Part shown: piece by piece, positions 39,260-47,941 of the stretch | Position numbering within the stretch: the first letter of the stretch is position 1 | How the letters are laid out: each line of letters begins with the position of its first letter | DNA from: JBAQMG01 sp049302575 | GTDB taxonomy: Bacteria; Bacillota; Desulfitobacteriia; Desulfitobacteriales; Desulfitobacteriaceae | NCBI GenBank assembly: GCA_049302575.1 | Contig: JBAQMG010000093.1 | Location: forward strand, 1 to 61,432 | DNA: 61,432 bases | Reading direction: 5' to 3' | The notes under the pieces: model-generated | The model's input: the letters and a program-made list of their open reading frames with translations, nothing else | Database searches by the model: none | Told to the model about the DNA's origin: nothing | Made by a program: the position numbers and the translations under genes

Positions 39260-41107
39260 ATGGTTACTAGCACTGCAGAAACAAGGGAATTCCAAACCGA
39301 GATTAGGCAATTACTGGATATTGTCATTCGCTCAATTTATACAGATCGACAAATTTTTCTCCGTGAGTTAATTTCTAACGCCGCTGATGCCCTCGAAAAA
39401 CTCCGCTACATCCAAATTACGGGTGTAGAAATTGCTGATCAAAATCTAGCACTTGATATTACGATTGAAGCTGATGATTCTGCCCATACTCTAACCATTA
39501 TCGATACTGGCCTAGGGATGACTAGGGAAGAACTTATCGAAAATTTAGGAACTATTGCCCATTCAGGATCAAAAGAGTTTTTCCAACGTCTTAAAGAAGG
39601 GGATAAAAAGGATTTAAATCTAATTGGACAGTTTGGAGTAGGATTTTATTCAGCCTTCATGGTGGCAGAAAAAGTTACTTTGTATACCCGTTCTCTAGAG
39701 CCAGAGGCAACGGGTTGCCTCTGGCTTTCCGAAGGTACAGGCAGTTATTCACTAGATGAAGCAATAGATCAACCACGTGGAACAAAGATAATTCTCCAGC
39801 TTAAAGAAGATGCTTGGGAATTTGGTAAAGTAGAAACAATTAAACGGATTATCAAACAATATTCATCATTTGTTCCTTTCCCGATTAATGTTAATGGAGA
39901 AAAAACTAATACGGTTCAAGCACTTTGGGCTAAGAATAAAAATCAGATTACTGAAGAGGAATACACTGAATTTTATAAATATATCGCCAATGCTTACGAT
40001 GAACCTGAATTCCGCTTGCATTTTTCCTCAGATGCTCCTATATCAATTAATGCTCTCTTGTTTGTTCCCAAGGAAAACTTTGAAATCCATGGTTTCGGTC
40101 GTACTGAACCAGGGGTAAATCTCTATTGCAAGAAAGTCTTAATCCAGGAGCAAGCCCCGAACATACTACCGGAATGGTTACGGTTTATTAAAGGGGTAAT
40201 CGATAGTGAGGAGTTGCCCCTCAATATTTCTCGTGAAACAATGCAAGACAGTGCTTTAGTCAATAAACTTAATAAAGTTGTGACGAGCAGATTTCTGAAG
40301 TTTCTTGTTGAGCAAGCTGATACTGAGACCGAAAAGTATCAAGCATTCTGGGGGAAATTCAGTGCTTTTCTCAAAGAAGGCGCTGCAAGTGATTTTAGCA
40401 ATCGCTCTGATTTAGTGAAATTACTCCGCTTTGAGTCTACTGCGGCTGAGAAAGGTCAACTTATTTCCTTAGCAACCTATGTTGAGCGTATGAAAGATGA
40501 CCAAAAAGCAATTTATTATATTAATGGTCCTAGCCGCGAAACTCTCGAGGCTGGTCCTTATTTAGAAATTTTTAGAGATAATGGAATTGAAGTTATTTAT
40601 ACTAACGAAGCTATCGACGATTACATTTTTGGTTTAGTCGGGGAGTTTGAGGGTAAAAAGATTCTCTCAGCAGACCAAACTGATCTGGAATTACCAGAGA
40701 CCGAAGTGAAACCCCTTATGGAGGAGTCCCTAACTACAGAGGAAATTTCCTCTATGTCTAGTTGGCTTAAAGATATTTTAGGAACAAAAGTTACAGAAGT
40801 TAGAGAATCTAAGCGTCTAGTGGACAGCCCAGCCATTATACTCACACCCCATGGAACCCACAGTATGCAACGAATGATGCAATTAATGAATAAGGACTTA
40901 AATAACGCTGATCCTTGTGTGTTAGAACTTAATAGTCGTCACCCCTTGATTAAACGGCTTAATTCCTTAATTGTTAAAAACGATCCCTTTGCTAAGGTTG
41001 CCTCTGAACAACTCTTCGAAAATGCTCGTATCGCAGCTGGTTTAATAGTTGATCCTAGGGAAATGGTCGATCGATTATATCGAATTTTAGAACGTGCTCT
41101 CGTCTAA
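39260..41107 (+). CDS. htpG: molecular chaperone HtpG (Hsp90)
   Basis: A 615-aa ATP-dependent chaperone. The GHKL ATPase domain shows RELISNAADALEK, DTGLGMT, GTIAHSG and GQFGVGFYSAF. The middle domain contains the catalytic-loop Arg segment LPLNISRETMQ. The C-terminal dimerisation region completes standard HtpG length. AAAGGA precedes ATG 39260. Confidence 0.95.
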   Translation: MVTSTAETREFQTEIRQLLDIVIRSIYTDRQIFLRELISNAADALEKLRYIQITGVEIADQNLALDITIEADDSAHTLTIIDTGLGMTREELIENLGTIAHSGSKEFFQRLKEGDKKDLNLIGQFGVGFYSAFMVAEKVTLYTRSLEPEATGCLWLSEGTGSYSLDEAIDQPRGTKIILQLKEDAWEFGKVETIKRIIKQYSSFVPFPINVNGEKTNTVQALWAKNKNQITEEEYTEFYKYIANAYDEPEFRLHFSSDAPISINALLFVPKENFEIHGFGRTEPGVNLYCKKVLIQEQAPNILPEWLRFIKGVIDSEELPLNISRETMQDSALVNKLNKVVTSRFLKFLVEQADTETEKYQAFWGKFSAFLKEGAASDFSNRSDLVKLLRFESTAAEKGQLISLATYVERMKDDQKAIYYINGPSRETLEAGPYLEIFRDNGIEVIYTNEAIDDYIFGLVGEFEGKKILSADQTDLELPETEVKPLMEESLTTEEISSMSSWLKDILGTKVTEVRESKRLVDSPAIILTPHGTHSMQRMMQLMNKDLNNADPCVLELNSRHPLIKRLNSLIVKNDPFAKVASEQLFENARIAAGLIVDPREMVDRLYRILERALV

Positions 41108-41255
41108 ATAGTATTTTGCATTCTCCGAGAACTTTTACTCACTCTATGAACGCTCTAGGGGATCTTCTAAAGGGATTCACGATAAAGTCAACTCTTTGTC
41201 AAGGCGCAAAAGGTTGAAATTAAATCTAAATAATAAAGTGAATATGGACAAGGGT

Positions 41256-41296
41256 CTAAGAATTCGTGGTTTGAATCACAAATTCTTAGGCTCTTA
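41256..41296 (+). terminator. hairpin between htpG and the siroheme/ferredoxin gene
   Basis: CTAAGAATT (41256-41264) pairs with AATTCTTAG (41281-41289), and GTG...CAC inside extends the structure. A T-rich segment follows. The 297-bp gap holds this and the promoter at 41331. Confidence 0.5.
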
Positions 41297-41330
41297 TTTG
41301 TTAAGCTATATATCAACCAAAGAAAAGAGA

Positions 41331-41359
41331 TTGCACTTATCCTACTCAAAAGTTATACT
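41331..41359 (+). promoter_or_regulatory. promoter for the sulfite-reductase-like ferredoxin
   Basis: TTGCAC (41331-41336) and TATACT (41354-41359), spacing 17 bp. Confidence 0.55.
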
Positions 41360-41404
41360 TTCCGATGGTTACAAAAACGCAGATTCACTGATGGGGGTAT
41401 TAAG

Positions 41405-42040
41405 ATGACAGAAAACTCCGGTTATATTGTCGAGCACTGTAGACCGAATTGCCCACGAAATGCCAAGCCTTGGGAGTTGCTGCAAAAAGATTTGGACTCA
41501 GCTTTAAGTTCGTTAAACCTATCTGAAACTTTAACTAAAAAATTCAAGCCTTTACTTTATCATCAGATTGCCAAAATAAGTCTGGCTGGCTGTCCCAATG
41601 GTTGTTCTCAGCCGTTAATTAAAGATTTTGGTGTTATAGGCTATGTCATGCCGAAAATAACTGATCTTGTTTGCCAAGGTTGTGGAGCCTGCGTAAAAGC
41701 CTGTCAGGAGAAAGCACTTAGCTTGCCTAAGGGCGAAATAAGCATTAATTCAACACTTTGTCTAGCCTGTGGTGATTGTGTTCGGGTATGTCCTTCAGGC
41801 ACTCTCAGTCCAGGAGAGCGCGGTTGGAATTTATATCTAGGAGGCAGGGTAGGACGACATCCGCATTTTGCGGAATGGGTTGGCAAAGCAACAGGGGAAG
41901 CGGAAGTCATTGAATGGGTGACCAAAATCCTTAATGATTATCTTAAATATTGCTATCCCCAAGAAAGATTAACTAATTTCTTAGAGCGGGTTGTACTAAT
42001 GCAAAATTCAGAAGTCAGAAGTCAGAGTTCCGAAGTCTAG
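41405..42040 (+). CDS. nitrite/sulfite reductase-like 4Fe-4S protein with ferredoxin domain
   Basis: A 211-aa cytoplasmic iron-sulfur protein. The region AKISLAGCPNGCSQP resembles the siroheme-4Fe-4S binding end of nitrite/sulfite reductases, where CxxxC closes the cluster. It is followed by two ferredoxin motifs (CQGCGACVKAC and CLACGDCVRVCP). The N-terminal HCRPNCPRNA adds two more cysteines. It is too short for a complete sulfite reductase, so it may be a related electron carrier or an Asr/Dsr-like small protein. The last dozen residues (NSEVRSQSSEV) come from an intergenic repeat and are probably not functional. Confidence 0.75.
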   Translation: MTENSGYIVEHCRPNCPRNAKPWELLQKDLDSALSSLNLSETLTKKFKPLLYHQIAKISLAGCPNGCSQPLIKDFGVIGYVMPKITDLVCQGCGACVKACQEKALSLPKGEISINSTLCLACGDCVRVCPSGTLSPGERGWNLYLGGRVGRHPHFAEWVGKATGEAEVIEWVTKILNDYLKYCYPQERLTNFLERVVLMQNSEVRSQSSEV

Positions 42041-42062
42041 CATAGAGCATTGTGCCTCGAAT
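42006..42062. repeat. short direct repeats at the 3' end of the ferredoxin gene
   Basis: ATTCAGAAGTCAGAAGTCAG repeats a 9-base unit, followed by GCATTGTGC. The latter also occurs in the repeat tract near 59249. Similar simple tracts occur at 50141 and 59217. Confidence 0.6.
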
Positions 42063-42773
42063 TCACCGTTCTCTTGTAGAACGTTCGTGAATCCATTCCT
42101 TTAAATTTTTTAGGTTACACACTCTAATAGTCTTCTTTTCTATTTGAATTATTTCTAATTCGCGTAATTCCCCTAAGATCCTACTCACGGATTCTCTGGC
42201 AAGGCTGCACATTGCCGCCAATTCCGTTGCTGACAATGGAATTGAAATTAAGACAGCATCTTCTTCAACATTACCATGGGCATGAGCTAAGGCATAGAGT
42301 TTTGCTCCTAATCTTAAACGAGCATCTCCTAAGGCTAGATTTCTAATCTGTCGATAAGCTCGACGCAAATCTAAAGCAAGAGCTCGATAAAAGTTCCACA
42401 GCAGGGTTGGATGTTTTTCCAAATAGCGCTGAAAAGTTTGTTTATCTAAAATCAAAACTTCTGTTGCTTCAATTGCCAAAGCTGCGTGGGGATAAGGTTT
42501 GCCGTCAAAAACTACTTCAGGGAAAAAAGCTGGTGGTTTAATGACGCGAAATATCTTTTCGGAAAATTCACCCGTTAATAATATTTGAATTCGACCTTTT
42601 AGTAAAAAAAAGACACTAACTGAATCGTCGTATGAAAAATACACATATTGTTTGGCTGCGTAACGTCGGACTCTTCCATGAGTAACACAATAATCTATAA
42701 AATCTTCTGGTGTATCCTGCCAAAACGGGATTAACGAGATAAGTTTGCGAAGGTCTTTTTCTTTGGATATCAC
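42063..42773 (-). CDS. Crp/Fnr-family transcriptional regulator
   Basis: A 236-aa regulator with an N-terminal cyclic-nucleotide-like beta-barrel (YVYFSYDDSVSVFFLLKGRIQILL) and a C-terminal winged helix (LSATELAAMCSLARESVSRILGELRELEIIQ). The N-terminal cysteine cluster of Fnr is absent, so oxygen sensing through 4Fe-4S is unlikely. GTG 42773 is the start, with only a weak GGGTAA site. Divergent from the MoeA-like gene, which it may control. The effector is unknown. Confidence 0.85.
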   Translation of the reverse strand: MISKEKDLRKLISLIPFWQDTPEDFIDYCVTHGRVRRYAAKQYVYFSYDDSVSVFFLLKGRIQILLTGEFSEKIFRVIKPPAFFPEVVFDGKPYPHAALAIEATEVLILDKQTFQRYLEKHPTLLWNFYRALALDLRRAYRQIRNLALGDARLRLGAKLYALAHAHGNVEEDAVLISIPLSATELAAMCSLARESVSRILGELRELEIIQIEKKTIRVCNLKNLKEWIHERSTRER

Positions 42774-42967
42774 TTGTCAGTTACCCACTTTCTGTTTACT
42801 AAACTTATATTTTTTCTTTGGGATAATTTTATTAACTTCCCCTCGGCCATTTAAACTTGATCTTTAGTTAATAATACATTACGATTGCAAGGAAGAAACT
42901 ATAATGTTTCTTTCTTGTATTATTTCAGCAAATTCTTTAACTTCTCGTTTAAGAAGGGGACGTAATT

Positions 42968-43990
42968 ATGCAGAAAATTCGAGTGGAAGACGCAGTCGGA
43001 GCTGTGCTTATTCACGATATGACTCAAATTATTCCCGGTGAGAGCAAGGGGCCGCGTTTTCGTAAAGGCCATGTGGTACGTGAAGAAGATATTCCTATAC
43101 TTCTGAGTATGGGAAAGGAACATATTTTTATCTGGGATCGTACACCGGGACTCATCCACGAAGATGCGGCCGCTGAACGATTGGCTAGAGCAGTAGCAGG
43201 ACCAGGGATTGATTTCAATAAACCTGTAGAGGGTAAAGTCGCTCTTACGGCAGCCTTCAGTGGTTTACTGTATGTTAATGAAGCTGGCATCTTGGCTCTC
43301 AATTCTCTTGGAAACCTTGTACTTGCAACCCTTCATCACCTTCGCCCTGTACAACAAAACCAAACGTTAGCAGGAACAAGGATAATCCCACTCATGATTA
43401 ATGAAGAGGTAATTTTGGAAGCTGAACGTGTAGCCTCAACTTTTCCTGAACCCATTCTTCAAGTTCGTCCTTTGAAACACTTGAAGGTGGGGATTGTTAC
43501 TACGGGTAGCGAGGTCTTTCATGGCCAAATCTCAGATAAATTCGGTCCCGTTCTACGGGCTAAAGTAGAAAATTGGGGGTCAGAGGTCATCGGTCAATCG
43601 TTTGCCACTGATAATATTCCCATGATCCAACAGAGGATTCAGGAACACTTGACAAATGGCGCAGAGATTATCCTAGTTACTGGAGGCATGTCTGTTGACC
43701 CCGATGATGTTACACCAACGGCAATCATAGAAATGGGAGCCGAATTAATTACCTACGGATCTCCAGTTATGCCAGGAGCTATGTTTTTATTAGCGTATTT
43801 AAATGGTATTCCAATTCTCGGACTTCCAGGTTGTGTTATGTATGCTAAGACAACAATTTTTGATTTGGTGGCACCACGCATCTTCATTGGGGAAAAATTA
43901 ACGCGCCTAGAAATTGCCAAATTAGGTCATGGAGGACTCTGTCTGGAATGTCCCATCTGCACTTACCCAGATTGTTCCTTTGGAAAGTGA
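42968..43990 (+). CDS. MoeA-like molybdopterin-binding protein
   Basis: A 340-aa protein whose second half is a MoCF/MoeA-type domain (VGIVTTGSEVF, ILVTGGMSVDPDDVTP, LGLPGC), the fold that binds molybdopterin-AMP. The N-terminal region VEDAVGAVLIHDMTQI resembles MoeA domain I but is shorter than in true MoeA. The end carries a cysteine tail, CLECPICTYPDC at about 323-334, which may bind metal. Clostridial genomes often hold this form near molybdoenzyme genes. A GAAGGGGA site precedes ATG. Confidence 0.85.
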   Translation: MQKIRVEDAVGAVLIHDMTQIIPGESKGPRFRKGHVVREEDIPILLSMGKEHIFIWDRTPGLIHEDAAAERLARAVAGPGIDFNKPVEGKVALTAAFSGLLYVNEAGILALNSLGNLVLATLHHLRPVQQNQTLAGTRIIPLMINEEVILEAERVASTFPEPILQVRPLKHLKVGIVTTGSEVFHGQISDKFGPVLRAKVENWGSEVIGQSFATDNIPMIQQRIQEHLTNGAEIILVTGGMSVDPDDVTPTAIIEMGAELITYGSPVMPGAMFLLAYLNGIPILGLPGCVMYAKTTIFDLVAPRIFIGEKLTRLEIAKLGHGGLCLECPICTYPDCSFGK

Positions 43991-44095
43991 ACTCGTTCAA
44001 CTAAAGTTGAACATCGAGACTTCGGTGGGGGAGTCTACCCCCACCGAAGCAGAGTACGGGGTTCCACTTCCACTTGTAGAAGTGGGAGTCTTACT
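43990..44095. repeat. hairpin-rich repeat element, possible IS200/IS605-type end
   Basis: Three stems follow each other: GTTCAACT-AA-AGTTGAAC (43995-44012), a perfect 12-bp stem at 44020-44031/44038-44049, and CCACTTC...GAAGTGG near 44065-44088. The 18-base CTTTAGTTGAACGAGTTC on the complementary strand recurs at 56232-56249. No transposase accompanies it. Confidence 0.5.
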
Positions 44096-44103
44096 AAATG
44101 TCG

Positions 44104-45450
44104 TTAAAACAGGCTTCGGGCGCTTTTTTGTAGATCCTCTACAGTTCGGCATCGATAAAGTTTGGTACAATACGGTTGATAACATGACATAACATTATCA
44201 CGCTCAGACCATTCTTCAACATTCAAAGGGTTAAGCCAATAAACTTGACGAACCTGTTCACGTATTTCTGCTAAATATTCAGTCCGAGGAGGTCTGAAGT
44301 TATTTTTAGCATCACCCATAATTAGTAGAGTTGCCTTACTCGAAAGTTCCGACAACACATCCCTAGTGAAATCCTGAAAAACCTGACCATAGTCGGAAAA
44401 GCCAGAAGTTGCCTTTCTTCCCCAAGATTCAATCTCTTCCTGTAACTCACCGAGATCTTCATCCCAGATATGGTCGGAGACATCCCAAAGTGTATCAATA
44501 AAGAAGAAAAGTCTTACTTTGCGAAAACGTGCTTTTAGTCGACCTACTAAAAACAACAGAAATTCAGCGTAGGGTGCTACGGAATTGGAAACATCACACA
44601 ACACTACCAATTCTGGGACAAGCGGAACTCGTTTGTGATAACGCAACCTAAAAACCTTACCAGCTCCTTGGAAAACGCTTGGCACGGTTTGACGAAGATC
44701 TAAAACTCCACGTGAGCTTTTTCGCCAGCGCAACCCTGGATGAACTGCCAATTTACGAGCCCATTGACGCAAAGTCGCCTGCACAAGGATCTTCTCTGCA
44801 GCTGTCAAACTTTGTAGTGGTTTATGCTTCCAATAAAATCTTTGCAGTGGTTGCCAGCTATTTTCAGTTAACATTTGACCTTTTACTAATTCCTGACGAA
44901 CAAGATCTTGCAGAGCAGAACCTTCAGTCTGAAACGCTTGCCATTGTTCTTCGGTAAGTTCGCCTTGTTGAAGTGCTAAATCTACAGCATTAATCCAAGC
45001 ATAATAATTAATTTCTGACAACATTTTTTTGACCATTTCTTCAAAGACTAGATCTGCAGGAACATCAGGCAATCCCTTAGTAGCTGTTTCAAAGGCTGGC
45101 AAAGGGAGAAGTGCTGGTAAGTTCTTGGACTTTCGGCTTATTCCACCACTGCCCTGTCCTATTTCTTGTCCTCCACTGCCGAAGGTACTTTGGTCATTTT
45201 CCAGCAGGAGAGGGAGTGATGAACCCCTAGTTTCGGAAAAATCGGCCGAAAAAAGTATTTGCCAAATCATTTGGAAAATAACTCTATCATGGGGACGATG
45301 GATTAGAGACGTTTTCAAGATAATTTCTGCAGATAGCTCAGGAAAACGTTCTAAACATGTTAAGGCTTCTGCATAATCTTGTGGAGATATGGGTAAACCA
45401 GCTTTGCGCAAAGCGTCAACAAAACGGATATAACTCCAGCCATTCATCAT
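44104..45450 (-). CDS. VWA-domain protein, CoxE-like
   Basis: A 448-aa protein with a C-terminal von Willebrand A domain: MIDAS motif DVSNSV in VVLCDVSNSVAPYAEF, then TLLIMGDAKNN. CoxE-type proteins act with a MoxR ATPase as chaperones for metal insertion, notably in Mo-CO dehydrogenase. The start at ATG 45450 follows GAGGTG. It begins 11 bp after the MoxR gene stop, so the two are one operon. The target enzyme is unknown. The 3' end lies next to the hairpin repeat. Confidence 0.82.
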   Translation of the reverse strand: MMNGWSYIRFVDALRKAGLPISPQDYAEALTCLERFPELSAEIILKTSLIHRPHDRVIFQMIWQILFSADFSETRGSSLPLLLENDQSTFGSGGQEIGQGSGGISRKSKNLPALLPLPAFETATKGLPDVPADLVFEEMVKKMLSEINYYAWINAVDLALQQGELTEEQWQAFQTEGSALQDLVRQELVKGQMLTENSWQPLQRFYWKHKPLQSLTAAEKILVQATLRQWARKLAVHPGLRWRKSSRGVLDLRQTVPSVFQGAGKVFRLRYHKRVPLVPELVVLCDVSNSVAPYAEFLLFLVGRLKARFRKVRLFFFIDTLWDVSDHIWDEDLGELQEEIESWGRKATSGFSDYGQVFQDFTRDVLSELSSKATLLIMGDAKNNFRPPRTEYLAEIREQVRQVYWLNPLNVEEWSERDNVMSCYQPYCTKLYRCRTVEDLQKSARSLF

Positions 45451-45461
45451 AAACACCTCGG

Positions 45462-46334
45462 TCACTGCTGAGCGGCTTCGATTTGCCACTGTTTTAAACG
45501 TTCTTCCAATTTGCTGATATCTTTGGGATACTTCAATAGTATACTTAAGGTGCCGATTAATTGATCTAATTTTAGTTCTTCAGCTTTTAAGACATGCAAA
45601 GCCCTAGCAAAATCCAGACTTTCTGAAACGCTCGGCAATTTACGCAAAGGCATTTTCCGAACTTTGGCAATGAACTCGCAGACATCTTGAATTAATTTAA
45701 GAGAAAGTTCCGAACATTGCTTTTGAAGTATAGCTACTTCACGTTCAAGTGCTGGATAGGTCAAGTTTAGATTTACGCAACGTCGACGTAAGGCATCGCT
45801 AAAATCCCTACTGTTGTTGCTAGTTAGCATGACCATGGGTTTTATTTTAGCTGCTAAAGTGCCTAATTCTGGAATAGTAACTTGAAACTCAGCCAATAAC
45901 TCTAGAAGGAAACTTTCAAACTCTTCATCACTTTTATCAAGTTCATCAATCAGTAAAAGAACTGGTTCGGGCGAAAGTAAGGCCTGAAGAAGTGGACGAG
46001 CGAGTAAAAATTCTTCAGAAAAAAGGTTGGTTTTAATTTCATCCCAATCCTCCGTTTTCGCTAATTGTAAGCGCAAGAGCTGTTTGGCATAATTCCAATC
46101 ATATAAAGCCTTACTTGGATCTAAGCCTTCATAACACTGTAAACGAATCAATTTTCTCTGAGAAACCTTTGCTAATGCTAGTGCTAGTTGAGTTTTGCCG
46201 ACGCCCGCCGGCCCTTCAATCAAGCAAGGTTTTTCCAATGCCAAGGACAAGAAGAGGGTAATCCCAGCTTCTTCATCTAAAAAATATCCTGCAGCACCTA
46301 AGTTCTGTATAAGATCGAGTGGGGAATTGAACAT
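45462..46334 (-). CDS. MoxR-family AAA+ ATPase, CoxD-like
   Basis: A 290-aa AAA+ ATPase with Walker A GPAGVGKTQ (about 38-46), Walker B VLLLIDELDK, sensor 1 LTSNNSRD and arginine finger region ALRRRC. Together with the VWA protein downstream it forms the MoxR/VWA pair used to remodel or activate metalloenzymes. Lies divergently from a NifX-like gene. Confidence 0.85.
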   Translation of the reverse strand: MFNSPLDLIQNLGAAGYFLDEEAGITLFLSLALEKPCLIEGPAGVGKTQLALALAKVSQRKLIRLQCYEGLDPSKALYDWNYAKQLLRLQLAKTEDWDEIKTNLFSEEFLLARPLLQALLSPEPVLLLIDELDKSDEEFESFLLELLAEFQVTIPELGTLAAKIKPMVMLTSNNSRDFSDALRRRCVNLNLTYPALEREVAILQKQCSELSLKLIQDVCEFIAKVRKMPLRKLPSVSESLDFARALHVLKAEELKLDQLIGTLSILLKYPKDISKLEERLKQWQIEAAQQ

Positions 46335-46431
46335 TATAACTTCACACCTCCCTATGCACTAATAATTTATAGTTTATCATGATTCACCTTTAAATTAATA
46401 ATTAGTATCTTAGACTTATTTATAATATCAT

Positions 46432-46487
46432 TAGACATTTTAATAAATCTATAGTATATTTAGCTTGTGATAACCCTAGGGGGGTAT
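46432..46487 (+). promoter_or_regulatory. promoter with CsoR/CstR-like palindrome, NifX-like gene
   Basis: TAGACA (46432-46437) and TATATT (46455-46460), spacing 17 bp. Downstream lies ATAACCCTAGGGGGGTAT at 46470-46487. It is the same type as at 19204 and 22497. Confidence 0.6.
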
Positions 46488-46608
46488 GTAATCATATGGA
46501 GCTAGGTGGGATCTATTTAAAATGAGGGTATATAATAATTTTAGGGCACTCTATAAATTATAGTTTGCAAAGTAATAAATGCTTTTATTTAAAAAAGGAG
46601 AGATAGAT

Positions 46609-46974
46609 ATGTTTAAACAAATCGCCCTTCCTAGCGAGAAAGAAATGCTCAACGCCCATTTCGGAAGAAGTCAAGCCTTCACTTTATTCACGATTGAGGA
46701 CGGTGAAGTCTCTGGTAAAATTGTTTTAGACACTAAAGGGCTCGAACATCAACATTCTGGTATAGCCGAATTCTTAAAATCAAAAGGGGTAGAAGTCGTA
46801 ATTTGTGGTGGAATAGGTCCAGGCGCTATCTCCGGGTTAGAGAGTGCTGGACTCGAAGTTTTGCGCGGAGCAAACGGTACTGTCGAAGAAGTTGCTGCGG
46901 CTTATGCTAAGGGTAGGTTAATCACTTCCGATGCAGTCTGTAATCATGATCATGATCATAGTCATCAACATTAA
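46609..46974 (+). CDS. NifX/NifB-associated dinitrogenase Fe-Mo cofactor domain protein
   Basis: A 121-aa single-domain protein of the NifX/NafY family that binds iron- or molybdenum-containing cofactors. It has HFGRSQAFTLFTI at the N-terminus, the core VVICGGIGPGA, and a His-rich tail NHDHDHSHQH that may bind metal. ATG 46609 has AAGGAGAG upstream. The earlier ATG at 46579 has no such site. No nif genes are near, so this is one of the stand-alone forms common in sulfate reducers. Confidence 0.85.
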   Translation: MFKQIALPSEKEMLNAHFGRSQAFTLFTIEDGEVSGKIVLDTKGLEHQHSGIAEFLKSKGVEVVICGGIGPGAISGLESAGLEVLRGANGTVEEVAAAYAKGRLITSDAVCNHDHDHSHQH

Positions 46975-47083
46975 TTAGGCCTTAGTTTATTTTTCCGTGA
47001 ATGATTTCAGGCATAGCTTTAGTGATTAAGTGGTACACTATTCACGCCAAGTTTCTTAAATTATCATGAAAGGGGAGCTTGTC

Positions 47084-47206
47084 GTGGGAAAACATAAAAA
47101 GGTATCACGCCCAAAATCACCCTTGACCATTAGGGATCCTCATTATTCAGAATATGATATGCAAAAAGAACGCAACATTCAAAATCTACATCCTCATAAA
47201 CCTTAA
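47084..47206 (+). CDS. small basic protein, 40 aa
   Basis: GTG 47084 follows AAAGGGGAG with 6 bases between. The product is MGKHKKVSRPKSPLT..., rich in Lys, His and Pro, hydrophilic, without cysteine. A perfect terminator overlaps its stop codon. The neat ribosome site and terminator support expression. Family and function are unknown. Confidence 0.55.
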   Translation: MGKHKKVSRPKSPLTIRDPHYSEYDMQKERNIQNLHPHKP

Positions 47207-47232
47207 GAGAGTGCTAACTGCACTCTCTTTAT
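47206..47232 (+). terminator. terminator of the 40-aa gene
   Basis: AGAGAGTGC (47206-47214) and GCACTCTCT (47220-47228) form a perfect 9-bp stem with TAACT loop, then TTATTT. Confidence 0.8.
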
Positions 47233-47328
47233 TTATCAATATAATCATGCGCGGCATAAATTGGCAAAGATTTTTTAAGATAATGAAGATAGATAAAAAC
47301 TCATCGAGAACTTTGCTTGAAAAATTAC

Positions 47329-47358
47329 TTGACAAAAAGACTAGGAATAAAATATAGT
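47329..47358 (+). promoter_or_regulatory. promoter upstream of the biotin-carrier gene
   Basis: TTGACA (47329-47334) and TATAGT (47353-47358) are 18 bp apart, leaving a 200-nt leader with a small CTTATTG/CAATAAG hairpin near 47431-47451. No other gene was seen in the 352-bp gap. Confidence 0.5.
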
Positions 47359-47558
47359 TATACATTATGAATTGACAATTATAAAAAATACGAAAACAAA
47401 AACAATTTTAAAGGCAAACCCTGAACATCTTATTGTCTAGCTCAATAAGTGTTTTAGTTTTGTCGAGAATAATGTCATGTTTTAAAAGACAGAGAGGAGG
47501 GGAAAATAAGGATTTTGATTTATTGATGAACAAAAAGTAATTTAAAAGGAGAATGATT

Positions 47559-47771
47559 ATGAAATATATTAAATCACCAATGCCTGGTAAAGTTATAGGG
47601 TTAGAAGTCAAAGTTGGGGATAATATTGATGATGATACTGAGGCGTTCATCTTAGAATCTATGAAAATGGAATTGCCAGTTCATGCTGGAGTAACTGGTA
47701 TTGTCAAGAGTATCAGTGTCAGTGAGGGTGATACGGTTCCTAAAGGTCATATTTTAGCGGAAGTGGAATAG
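47559..47771 (+). CDS. biotin carboxyl carrier-like protein
   Basis: A 70-aa biotinyl domain: PMPGKVIGLEV near the start and the biotinylation site ESMKME (Lys about 36-38). It is the minimal carrier of a biotin-dependent carboxylase or decarboxylase. ATG 47559 is seven bases after AAGGAG. The ATG at 47553 is too close to it. The other carboxylase subunits are not in the window. The neighbouring MeaB gene suggests methylmalonyl-CoA metabolism. Confidence 0.85.
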   Translation: MKYIKSPMPGKVIGLEVKVGDNIDDDTEAFILESMKMELPVHAGVTGIVKSISVSEGDTVPKGHILAEVE

Positions 47772-47941
47772 AGTTTCTAAAGCTCCCGAAGCTAACATTT
47801 TTAAATGAAAAATACTTTGTACCAAGTCGGTGGTTGCACTAACGTAAAATCATCGGCTTGTTTTTCTATATCAATGGGAGAGTTTTTTGGGGGGTCATTG
47901 AAAAAATAACGCGGTTTCAAAGCAAAGGCAGGGATGGAGTT

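Noticed and set aside
39090..39371. 93-codon plus-strand frame upstream of htpG
   Set aside because: It overlaps the htpG start in another frame, contains the promoter, and lacks a ribosome binding site.
41405..42040. Complete dissimilatory sulfite reductase subunit
   Set aside because: At 211 aa it holds only the C-terminal siroheme-cluster-like segment plus ferredoxin motifs.
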